From: CAYMLQ01 sp964390795 | GTDB lineage: Bacteria > Verrucomicrobiota > Kiritimatiellia > RFP12 > UBA1067 | NCBI GenBank assembly: GCA_964390795.1 | Contig: CAYMLQ010000371.1 | Coordinates: 1-5,626 of the forward strand | Length of the DNA stretch: 5,626 nt | Reading direction: 5' to 3' | In this document: positions 1-5,626 of the stretch, one piece after another | Layout: the number at the start of each line of letters is the position of its first letter | How positions within the stretch are numbered: the first letter of the stretch is position 1 | Notes under the pieces: generated by a model | The model's input: only the letters and a program-made list of their open reading frames with translations | What the model was told of the DNA's origin: nothing | Databases searched by the model: none | Made by a program: the position numbers and the translations under genes

Positions 1-2
1 AG

Positions 3-44
3 CCGCTGGGGATGGACAAAGAAACCGTGATTGCGCCCGGTTAA
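3..44 (+). CDS. Possible 3' end of an unidentified upstream gene
   Basis: Reading from position 3, one frame gives a 13-residue tail ending in ETVIAPG and stops at TAA (42-44). Its codons have the G/C-rich third positions seen in the genes of this window, which is the only support for coding. The stop shares its last A with an ATG at 44, forming TAATG. The tail is too short to assign to a family. I looked for HrcA, which often precedes grpE, and cannot recognise its C-terminus here. A second frame is also open from the window edge, so this call is weak. Confidence 0.25.
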   Translation, partial: PLGMDKETVIAPG

Positions 45-49
45 TGCGT

Positions 50-78
50 TTGACGCTCCCGGCACATCGGCTTATTAT
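50..78 (+). promoter_or_regulatory. Sigma-70-type promoter upstream of grpE
   Basis: The -35 box TTGACG (50-55) matches TTGACA at five of six positions. The -10 box TATTAT (73-78) matches TATAAT at five of six. The spacer is 17 bp, the ideal length. Transcription would begin near 85, giving a leader of roughly 58 nt before the grpE start at 143. The promoter starts just after the stop codon of the possible upstream gene, so grpE-dnaJ probably has its own transcription start. No CIRCE inverted repeat (the HrcA operator) is visible around it. Confidence 0.6.
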
Positions 79-132
79 GATTAACTCTTTTCACCCCATG
101 GCGGATGTACGCCGTGCGAACCTGAACGGATC

Positions 133-140
133 AAGGAAGA
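133..140 (+). promoter_or_regulatory. Ribosome binding site of grpE
   Basis: AAGGAAGA contains an AAGGA core ending 5 nt before the ATG at 143. It decides the start of grpE against the upstream in-frame ATGs at 44, 77 and 98, which have no comparable site and lie in or close to the promoter. Confidence 0.65.
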
Positions 141-142
141 TC

Positions 143-787
143 ATGTTTGCATCGAAAAAGAAAACGCAGGAACCCGAAGCGATGACAGGACAAGAGGACA
201 AACCGGTCGAGACCCAGGCGACCGGAGAACAGCCCGTACCCGCGGTTGATGCCGCAGCGGAGCCGCTCGAACACCCTCAGACAGAGACGTCGCCGCAACC
301 CGCTCCGCTGGAGGCCGAACTGGCAGCCTGCAAAGACCGGTATACCCGCCTGCTGGCCGATTTTGACAACTTCCGTAAGCGGCAGGTGCGCGAGCGCGAG
401 GAGACCGTCAAGCGCGCCAACGAGGCGCTGATCCTCGAATTGCTTCCCGTGATCGACCATTTTGAGCTTGCCCTAGCCACCGCGACCGATCCCGAGGACC
501 CCTTTGTCTCCGGTATCCGGATGGTCTCCGACCAACTGCACGCCGCGCTGGCCAAGTTTGACTGCCAACCGGACAATGCCATGGGGGAGCCCTTCAACCC
601 CTACCGGCACGAGGCACTGAGTGAGATGCCCTCCAATTCGACGCCTGCCGGACACGTCGCGATGCAGTTTCGTAAGGGTTGGAGCCTCGCTGGCCGCATG
701 ATACGGCCCGCACAGGTGATGATTTCGAGCGGCGCGGCGACACCCGATCCAACTTTAGAGCCCACTGCAGAGCCGCAATCCGAATGA
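143..787 (+). CDS. grpE: Nucleotide exchange factor GrpE
   Basis: GrpE is the cytoplasmic dimeric co-chaperone that releases ADP from DnaK so the Hsp70 cycle can restart. From the ATG at 143 the protein has 214 residues, near the usual 170-220. Residues 1-55 are a charged, Pro/Glu/Ala-rich disordered leader. Residues about 55-115 form the long dimerising helix with the family motif FDNFRKR (74-80) and LLPVIDHFE (100-108). The C-terminal beta head that contacts DnaK carries GEPFNP (148-153), HEA (156-158) and GRMIRPAQV (184-192), followed by an acidic/proline tail. The frame is open upstream to the window edge, but the Shine-Dalgarno site at 133-140 and the start of GrpE-like sequence favour 143. 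It lies 77 bp before dnaJ and is probably cotranscribed with it. dnaK is not in the window. Confidence 0.95.
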   Translation: MFASKKKTQEPEAMTGQEDKPVETQATGEQPVPAVDAAAEPLEHPQTETSPQPAPLEAELAACKDRYTRLLADFDNFRKRQVREREETVKRANEALILELLPVIDHFELALATATDPEDPFVSGIRMVSDQLHAALAKFDCQPDNAMGEPFNPYRHEALSEMPSNSTPAGHVAMQFRKGWSLAGRMIRPAQVMISSGAATPDPTLEPTAEPQSE

Positions 788-788
788 C

Positions 789-837
789 CCGAACCCTGAC
801 CCCCTAACCTTGAATCCTGAACCTTGAACCTTGAACC
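789..837 (+). repeat. Degenerate heptamer tandem repeat, seven units of about TTGAACC
   Basis: Seven consecutive 7-bp units fill 49 bp of the 77-bp grpE-dnaJ gap, starting 1 bp after the grpE stop. The two units nearest dnaJ (824-830 and 831-837) are exactly TTGAACC. The next two upstream are CTGAACC and TTGAATC, each one base off. The first three (CCGAACC, CTGACCC, CCTAACC) are more diverged. The array has no self-complementarity, so it is not a hairpin terminator. It looks like a short tandem repeat decaying away from the dnaJ side. Its function is unknown. Confidence 0.8.
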
Positions 838-850
838 CTATACGGACGCC

Positions 851-857
851 GGCAGGA
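851..857 (+). promoter_or_regulatory. Ribosome binding site of dnaJ
   Basis: GGCAGGA ends 7 nt before the ATG at 865, which is good spacing. The in-frame GTG at 859 is only 1 nt from this site, so it is rejected as the start even though it gives a protein just two residues longer. Confidence 0.6.
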
Positions 858-864
858 TGTGACT

Positions 865-2059
865 ATGGCTGCGAAACGTGACTATTACGAAGTGCTGGGA
901 ATCGCGAAGACCGCTTCAGCTGATGAGATCAAGAAGGCCTACCGCAAGTTGGCCATGCAGTACCATCCTGACCGTAACCCGGACAACAAGGAGGCTGAAA
1001 CCCGATTCCGCGAGGTGTCCGAAGCCTATGAGGTTCTGAGCGACGCGCAGAAGCGGCAGAAATACGATCAGTTCGGCCATGAAGGGATGAAGTCGGCCTT
1101 CGGTCCGGGCGGGTTTGATTTCGGGCGTGATTTCACCCACATGTCGGATATTGAGGACATTCTCGGCAACCTGTTCGGCGGCGGCGAGGGGGTCTTCGGC
1201 AACATGTTTGGCGGCGGCCGCGGCTCCCGGCGCTCGCGCACGGGCGAGGAGCGCGGCAATGATCTGCGCTTTGATCTGGAGATCGACCTCGAGGAGTCGG
1301 TGTTCGGTTCCGAACGCGAAATCGACTTGCCGGTCAACGACTCCTGCGACGTGTGCCAGGGCACCGGCGCCGCGGCCGGAGCGAAACGCGAGGCGTGCCG
1401 CCAGTGTGGCGGCCACGGCTTCGTCATCGCCGGCGGCGGCTTCTTCCAGATCCGCCAGACCTGCCCCGTATGCAACGGCGAAGGGACGATGATCCGCCAC
1501 CCCTGCCAGAAGTGCGGCGGCTCAGGCCGTATGAAGGCACGCCGCAAGCTGACGCTGCGCATCCCCCGCGGGGTCGAGACGGGCTCGCGCCTCCGCCTGC
1601 CCGGCAAGGGCGAGGGCGGGCTGCGCGGCGGCGGCTCGGGCGACCTCTACGTCGTGCTGCACGTCCGCGACCATGACCTGTTCGAGCGACAGGGTGACGA
1701 CCTTGCCTGCACGGTCCCGATCTCGCCAGTCGATGCCGCCTTGGGCGGCACGGTGAAAGTCCCCACGCCCGAAGGCTTCGCCGAAATACGCCTCCCCGCC
1801 GGCACACCGAACGGCAAGGTGTTCCGNNNNNNNNNNCCTGCGCGACAAGGGCGTGCCGAACATCGAGGGACACGGGACCGGCGATCTGAACGTCCGCATC
1901 TCGATCGAGGTGCCGGCGCGCCTGAATTCCAAGCAGCGCAAACTGCTTGAGGATTTCCGCGCCGCATGCGAAACAGACAACTTCCCGGATGCCGAGCGGA
2001 TGCGCAAGACAGCCGACAAGTTCTTCGCCCACCGGGACGCGCTGCGGAAAAAAGCCTAA
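865..2059 (+). CDS. dnaJ: Chaperone protein DnaJ (Hsp40), interrupted by an assembly gap
   Basis: DnaJ binds unfolded protein and stimulates the DnaK ATPase in the cytoplasm. The J domain is residues 1-70 with HPD at 34-36. A Gly/Phe-rich linker follows (about 75-125), including a SDIEDILGNLFGG segment like the DIF region of type I Hsp40s. Four CxxCxGxG zinc motifs have their cysteines at 161/164, 178/181, 200/203 and 214/217, so both zinc sites are complete. The C-terminal substrate-binding domains follow. Ten N bases (1827-1836) shift the frame as printed. The downstream part (1838-2059, starting LRDKGVPNIEG) is in another frame and ends at TAA 2057-2059. Without the Ns the gene reads through as 394 residues, a normal DnaJ length. 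The start at 865 is chosen for its ribosome binding site. Confidence 0.95.
1827..1836. other. Ten-N assembly gap inside dnaJ
   Basis: A run of ten Ns splits a codon after CG (1825-1826). Ten is not a multiple of three, so translation as printed goes out of frame and would stop at 1950. Joining the flanks directly gives the codons TTC CGC CTG CGC GAC AAG, residues FRLRDK. This matches the conserved place where E. coli DnaJ has FRMRGKGV. The true gap length is therefore most likely zero. Confidence 0.9.
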
Positions 2060-2074
2060 TCGGCCCGCGTGCCG
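2048..2074 (-). terminator. Weak candidate terminator for the minus-strand operon
   Basis: On the minus strand, downstream of the lipoprotein stop, a 4-bp stem CGGC/GCCG (2074-2061, six-base loop) is followed 7 nt later by six T (2053-2048). The T run lies inside the 3' end of dnaJ. A 3-bp GCC/GGC stem touches the T run directly. Both stems are short, so this is only a possibility. On the plus strand the same 4-bp hairpin is followed by TTGCTT, which could act for dnaJ but is no stronger. Confidence 0.22.
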
Positions 2075-2085
2075 TTGCTTCCGGG

Positions 2086-2694
2086 CTATGGCGTTCGCAG
2101 GAGAACAGGCCGAATCTCTGCGGCAATCGCCTCGCACGCGGCTTCGAGCGCGCGGCTCATGGCTGCGACAGTCGCCGCAGTGTCAGGACCCGTAGTCGGT
2201 TCTGAAAGCTGCAGGTCACCCGAGCGCGCCACGCCCCGGCTCCCCTCCGCTCTCATGAACCAGGCACCCTGCAACACCACGGCATCGGCGGTGCGCTCAA
2301 ACCGGTTCAGCGAAAGCTGGAGGCGGAAGTCGGTCACCGCCGTATCGGCCCACGGTAGCGCGACCACGTTCTCCCCGGCAAGCGCAACCGCCAGATTGCC
2401 GGCAACCGCGCGGGTCAGCGTGTCGCGGAACGACCCGCCCCAACGGTCAAACTCCGCGCGTGCGAGCGTGTGCTCGCCGCTGCGGACAGTCACATACGGC
2501 TGGTTCAAATAGTCGGCCAGCGCCACGGGGCCGACCCCGATCACGCGGGGCGGGAGGGTTGCTTCAGCCGCACCTGACGGCTCCGGCCTGAGCCGGACTG
2601 CAAGGGTGTAGTAGCGCACCTCCGGCGAGCTGGCACAGCCAAGTGCGAGCAGGAGCCCGCCGCCAAGAACCACAACTGCTTGTTGGATTTTCAT
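2086..2694 (-). CDS. PqiC/YmbA-like ABC transport auxiliary lipoprotein
   Basis: This is a 202-residue lipoprotein of the ABC-type transport auxiliary family (formerly DUF330), whose best-known member is E. coli PqiC. Residues 1-19 are a signal peptide with a hydrophobic core ending LALG before Cys20, the predicted lipidated residue. Family landmarks follow: SPEVRYYTL (23-31), VGPVALADYLNQP (54-66), FDRW (82-85) and a helical C-terminus. Residue 21 is Ala and not Asp, so by the E. coli Lol rule it would go to the outer membrane. The start overlaps the stop of the MCE gene as ATGA (2694-2691), with a strong AGGAG site 5 nt upstream (2704-2700). As last gene of the operon it probably links the MCE channel to the outer membrane. 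The lipobox -3 residue is Ala, slightly atypical. The stop is TAG. Confidence 0.85.
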   Translation of the reverse strand: MKIQQAVVVLGGGLLLALGCASSPEVRYYTLAVRLRPEPSGAAEATLPPRVIGVGPVALADYLNQPYVTVRSGEHTLARAEFDRWGGSFRDTLTRAVAGNLAVALAGENVVALPWADTAVTDFRLQLSLNRFERTADAVVLQGAWFMRAEGSRGVARSGDLQLSEPTTGPDTAATVAAMSRALEAACEAIAAEIRPVLLRTP

Positions 2695-3692
2695 TCCCGC
2701 TCCTCTTCTGCCACCTTCTTGCCGCGCAACAGCATTTCCGGACGCCGTTCCAAGGTGTCCGCCAAGGTCCGTATCGCTTGGGCCGCCAGCCCGAGTTCCC
2801 GTAACGCCTCCCGCAACTCCACCACCGGGCGGTCATCCTGCAGGAGCCCGTCCGCCGTCTGCAGCGCCTTATCGAGCGTCGCGAACGCGCGCTGAGCCTC
2901 GCCAAACGCCTCGGTCGCGCTACGCACGAACACCGCTGGCGGCCCCTCCTCAAACGCGAGCGCCCGTTCGGCCGCGGTGAGCGCAGCCGAGGCCGAGGCT
3001 AAGGTCTGCCGCAGATCCGCAGAGACCCGGACCACCTCCTGATCGACATTGCCGACCAGCCCGCGCGCCTCGGCGACCAGCCCGGTCACGACTGTCGGCA
3101 ACCGCTGCAACGCGGGATCGCGCAGGAAATGGTCCAGTCCGTCAAAAGCAGAGTTCGCGCGATCGAGCAGTTCCTTCAGCGGCAACCCGTCAAGCCGCTG
3201 TGTCAGCTCCTGTGAGGCGGAGGTGATCGTCGGTATCTGGAGGTACCGTTTGCTGTCGGGCGTCATGCGCATCGGTCGGCCGGGATGGAAATCGAGGTTG
3301 ATCATCAACTGGCCGGTGACGAAGCTTTGCAGCTGCAACTGCGCGCACAGCCCCTTCTCAATCAGCGCCTGGTGGGCTTCGGCGCCGCGGCCGTCCTGGA
3401 TGCCAAAAGGAAACGCGTCGGTGTCGATCTCCGTAATCACCGGTATGGCGAATTTCAGTTGATCAAAATCACCCTCCAGCCTGATTACGACCACTGACCC
3501 GACCTTCACGCCGCGGAACAAGACGGGCGCGCCGACGCTCAACCCTTTGACCGACTCGTCGAAATAGTGGACATAGGTCTGTGTCTTGGAAAAGAGTCGT
3601 CCTGAGCCCAAGGCGATCACCCCGACGACGACCAACGTGACCGCGCCGATCACAAACGCGCCGATCAGCGCTTTCTGACTCCCCGCTTTCAT
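2691..3692 (-). CDS. mlaD: MCE-domain (MlaD family) substrate-binding protein
   Basis: This 333-residue protein has a short cytoplasmic N-terminus, one membrane helix (about residues 8-29) and a single periplasmic MCE domain (about 37-137). MCE proteins form hexameric rings or tubes that carry lipids across the periplasm. DESVKGLSVGAPVLFRGVKVG (45-65) is the family core. KGLCAQLQLQSFVTGQL (113-129) followed by NLDFHP resembles PqiB/LetB MCE repeats more than E. coli MlaD. IPTITSASQELTQRL (153-167) begins a long, Ala/Leu/Glu-rich, probably helical tail to the C-terminus, absent from the 183-residue E. coli MlaD. The ATG overlaps the ATPase stop by one base (TGATG), with AAAGGGGG 6 nt upstream (3706-3699). 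The symbol reflects operon position. The domain itself could be called PqiB-like. Confidence 0.9.
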   Translation of the reverse strand: MKAGSQKALIGAFVIGAVTLVVVGVIALGSGRLFSKTQTYVHYFDESVKGLSVGAPVLFRGVKVGSVVVIRLEGDFDQLKFAIPVITEIDTDAFPFGIQDGRGAEAHQALIEKGLCAQLQLQSFVTGQLMINLDFHPGRPMRMTPDSKRYLQIPTITSASQELTQRLDGLPLKELLDRANSAFDGLDHFLRDPALQRLPTVVTGLVAEARGLVGNVDQEVVRVSADLRQTLASASAALTAAERALAFEEGPPAVFVRSATEAFGEAQRAFATLDKALQTADGLLQDDRPVVELREALRELGLAAQAIRTLADTLERRPEMLLRGKKVAEEERE

Positions 3693-4495
3693 CAGGCACC
3701 CCCTTTTCTATTTTGCAAATCCGCCCCGTCCCGCGTCAAAAACCGCAGTACGCGCGAATCGCCAGCCCGCGTCAACAGCTCTCTCGGCGAACCTGAGGCC
3801 AGCATCGTTTGCGCCTCGGCGTCCAGAAATATTCCGTTCGAGCCGATCGCAAAAATACTGGCCAGTTCGTGCGTCACCACAACAACGGTCGCGCCCAGGC
3901 TGTCCCGCAGTTCCAGAATCAAGTCATCCAACCGCTTCGCGCTGACCGGGTCAAGGCCGGCCGACGGCTCGTCAAAAAACAAGATCTCAGGATCGAGCGC
4001 CATGGCCCGCGCCAACCCCGCCCGCTTCTTCATTCCGCCACTGAGCTCGCTTGGATAGCAGGCCTCACACCCGGCCAGCCCGACCAGCGCCAGTTTGAGT
4101 GCCACACGGGCGGCGATCTCTTCCGCTGCAAGCGTGGTATAGAGCTGCATCGGCAGCGCCACGTTCTCCGCCACGGTCATTGAACTCCACAGCGCGCCGC
4201 TTTGATAGAGCACGCCGAAGCGGCGCATCTCCTGGCAGCGCTGCGCATCCGAAATCGCCCAGAAATTCAGATTCCCGTAGAAGATCTCTCCCGCCGCGGG
4301 CCGCTGCAAGCCGATCAGATGCCGCAGCAGCGTGCTCTTGCCGCAACCGCTGCCGCCCATAATCATGAAGATATCGCTACGGTTGACCGTAAACGCGAGA
4401 TCCCGCTGAATCACCCGCTCCCCATGCGCCAACGTGAGGCCGCGGACCGTGATCGCCGCCGCCGCCCTCTCCGGTGTCTCTCTTTGCGCAGTCAT
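3692..4495 (-). CDS. mlaF: MlaF-type ABC transporter ATP-binding protein
   Basis: This 267-residue cytoplasmic ATPase powers the MlaE permease. All nucleotide-binding motifs are present: Walker A GGSGCGKST (47-55, Lys53), Q-loop Gln98 in YQSGALWSSMTV, signature LSGGM (151-155), Walker B ILFFDE (171-176) with catalytic Glu176, D-loop SAGLDP (178-183) and switch His209. GALWSSMTVAENVALP and LSGGMKKRAGLARAM are typical of the MlaF/Mkl group of MCE-linked ATPases. The ATG at 4495 has GGGA 5 nt upstream (4504-4501). It lies 12 nt after the permease stop and overlaps the MCE start by one base, so its translation is probably coupled to the MCE gene. The last 25 or so residues are polar and may contact a partner subunit, as the MlaF C-terminus does in E. 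coli. Confidence 0.93.
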   Translation of the reverse strand: MTAQRETPERAAAAITVRGLTLAHGERVIQRDLAFTVNRSDIFMIMGGSGCGKSTLLRHLIGLQRPAAGEIFYGNLNFWAISDAQRCQEMRRFGVLYQSGALWSSMTVAENVALPMQLYTTLAAEEIAARVALKLALVGLAGCEACYPSELSGGMKKRAGLARAMALDPEILFFDEPSAGLDPVSAKRLDDLILELRDSLGATVVVVTHELASIFAIGSNGIFLDAEAQTMLASGSPRELLTRAGDSRVLRFLTRDGADLQNRKGGA

Positions 4496-4507
4496 TCGTT
4501 TCCCGTG

Positions 4508-5626
4508 TCAGATCCCCAACGCATTGCACATGACCGTGATGATCGCCGTCGCCACAATGATGCTGATGATCCCGTTGACGACCGCGCCCGTGGCCGCCTC
4601 GCCGACCGCTGCGGCATTGCGCCTGCAGCGCAACCCCTGGTAGCAGCCGGTCATCGCCACCAGCACGCCGAACGTGGCGCTGTGTGCAAGCCCGACCCAC
4701 AAATCCTGCAGTCGTACGGTCGCCCGTGTCATGGCGATGTATTCCAGCGGCGTGATTTCAAAAAGCGACACGCTCACCGCCATCCCGCCGAGAATCCCCA
4801 TCAGGTTGGCATAGAGACAGAGCAGAGGCGTCATCGCCGCCAAGGCGACCAGCCGCGGCAGCACCAAGAAGTCGACCGGCTCCACGCCCAGCGTGGCCAG
4901 CGCGTCGACCTCTTCATTCACCTGCATCGTACCCAGTTGGGCGGCAAAAGCCGCGCCGGTCCGCCCTGCCAAAATGATCCCCGTCATGATGGCGCCCATA
5001 ATGCGCACGACCGCGATGCCGACCAGCCCGGCCACGTAAATCTGGGCGCCGAACATGACCAGTTGCACAGCGCCGACAAACGCAAAGATCACGCCGACCA
5101 GCAGGCTGATCAGCGAGATGATCGGCAGCGCCTCCACGCCGCAGGAGACCATAAACACGCGCACATCGGAACCGCGGAAACGGGCTCGACCGACCAACAT
5201 CCTGCCCAACGCGGCAGTCACCTCGCCGACAAAGGAGACGCCGTCCCAAGCCGCCAGTCCGCGCGCACCGGCCCCATGCACCACCCGCTCCAGCCAAGGC
5301 ACGCCTGTCCGCTGCTGCGGCGCACCGTTCCGCACCGGGGCGACCGCTGCCAATTCCAACAGCCGACCGACTCCCTGTGGCAAATTATCCGCACGGTAGG
5401 CGACCCCCGCCGCCTCACAGCCGCGCCTGAGCTTGATCAGGAACGTCAGCAAGGCACTGTCCCATGCTAGGAGCCCCGAGGTGTCCAAGCAGAGCTCATG
5501 GCAACCGGCCGCCTCTTGGACCACCGCTTCGGCCGACAGCGTCGCCCGCCCCGAAAGCCATTCGCCGCTCAGGCGAAACACGCAGGTTCCGTCCGGTTTC
5601 CGCGTTAAGGCTGGAACTTCCCAATC
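4508..5626 (-). CDS. mlaE: MlaE-type ABC permease with N-terminal STAS domain, 5' end outside window
   Basis: This is the inner-membrane permease of the lipid transporter; 372 codons are visible. The frame is open to the window edge, so the true start probably lies upstream. A GTG at 5581 is possible, but the preceding residues (LTRKPDGTCVFRLSGEW) look like the first strand of a STAS fold. Numbering from that GTG, residues 1-85 are STAS-like, with DTSG (33-36) and WDSALL (40-45), where DSxG-type STAS loops lie. The MlaE domain (about 114-357) has several membrane helices and the family hallmark GRTGAAFAAQLGTM (206-219), then EEVDALATLGVEPVDFLVLPR (223-243). E. coli has the STAS partner as a separate protein, MlaB, that binds MlaF. 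Here the two are fused, which is known in other bacteria. The stop lies 12 nt before the ATPase gene. Confidence 0.9.
   Translation of the reverse strand, partial: DWEVPALTRKPDGTCVFRLSGEWLSGRATLSAEAVVQEAAGCHELCLDTSGLLAWDSALLTFLIKLRRGCEAAGVAYRADNLPQGVGRLLELAAVAPVRNGAPQQRTGVPWLERVVHGAGARGLAAWDGVSFVGEVTAALGRMLVGRARFRGSDVRVFMVSCGVEALPIISLISLLVGVIFAFVGAVQLVMFGAQIYVAGLVGIAVVRIMGAIMTGIILAGRTGAAFAAQLGTMQVNEEVDALATLGVEPVDFLVLPRLVALAAMTPLLCLYANLMGILGGMAVSVSLFEITPLEYIAMTRATVRLQDLWVGLAHSATFGVLVAMTGCYQGLRCRRNAAAVGEAATGAVVNGIISIIVATAIITVMCNALGI

Noticed and set aside
71..101. Sigma-32-like promoter before grpE built on CCCCAT at 94-99
   Set aside because: The only -35 candidate at suitable spacing (CTTATTA, 71-77) is a poor match, while the sigma-70-type boxes at 50-78 fit much better.
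44..142. CIRCE operator for HrcA in the grpE leader
   Set aside because: No TTAGCACTC-type half sites or comparable inverted repeat are present.
788..864. Terminator or attenuator between grpE and dnaJ
   Set aside because: The gap is a direct heptamer repeat with no stem-forming inverted repeat and no T run, so nothing supports intrinsic termination.
916..1500. Minus-strand ORF of 194 codons inside dnaJ
   Set aside because: It is an antisense shadow of the J, Gly/Phe and zinc domains. It has no ribosome binding site and no recognisable family.
1853..2059. Small separate gene of 68 codons after the N gap
   Set aside because: Its sequence is the C-terminal end of DnaJ; it appears separate only because the ten Ns shift the frame.
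2069..2512. Plus-strand ORF of 147 codons opposite the lipoprotein gene
   Set aside because: The minus-strand frame has a lipobox, family motifs and operon overlap. The plus-strand frame has low-complexity Ser/Ala/Arg composition only.
4202..5470. Plus-strand ORF of 422 codons opposite the permease and ATPase genes
   Set aside because: It lies antisense to two well-supported genes. Its product is dominated by Arg, His, Gln and Asp with no domain or hydrophobic pattern, as expected from the complement of a GC-rich gene.

Overview
The window comes from a GC-rich, diderm (Gram-negative-type) bacterium. The envelope type is inferred from a lipoprotein-containing MCE/Mla-type lipid transport operon. 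The lineage cannot be fixed from this sequence. A chaperone pair without dnaK beside it, together with this transporter, would suit several groups, including the Planctomycetes-Verrucomicrobia-Lentisphaerae assemblage, but that is only a guess.

Layout: two gene blocks converge. On the plus strand, positions 1-44 may carry the last codons of an unidentified gene. A good sigma-70-type promoter (50-78) then leads into grpE (143-787) and dnaJ (865-2059). GrpE and DnaJ are the co-chaperones of the Hsp70 DnaK: DnaJ delivers substrates and stimulates ATP hydrolysis, and GrpE releases ADP. The 77-bp gap between the two genes is mostly a degenerate heptamer tandem repeat (consensus TTGAACC, seven units). 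Ten N bases at 1827-1836 interrupt dnaJ. Deleting exactly those ten bases restores one continuous DnaJ frame, so the break is an assembly artefact and not a real frameshift.

On the minus strand, reading from 5626 down to 2086, lie four tightly packed genes: an MlaE-type permease with an N-terminal STAS domain (its 5' end is beyond the window), an MlaF-type ATPase, a membrane-anchored protein with one MCE domain and a long helical tail, and a PqiC/YmbA-like lipoprotein. The spacings are 12 nt, a 1-nt stop/start overlap and a 4-nt ATGA overlap, so this is clearly one operon. The expected machine is an inner-membrane ABC transporter (MlaE plus MlaF), with the MCE protein as the periplasmic hexameric channel and the lipoprotein as the likely outer-membrane end. 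Together they would move phospholipid or another hydrophobic molecule between the membranes.

The two blocks meet tail to tail with only 26 bp between stop codons. I found no mobile element, CRISPR array, RNA gene or clearly new system. The points most worth a second look are the spurious N gap, the heptamer repeat with its CTTGAA core in front of dnaJ, and the mixed Mla/Pqi character of the transporter.
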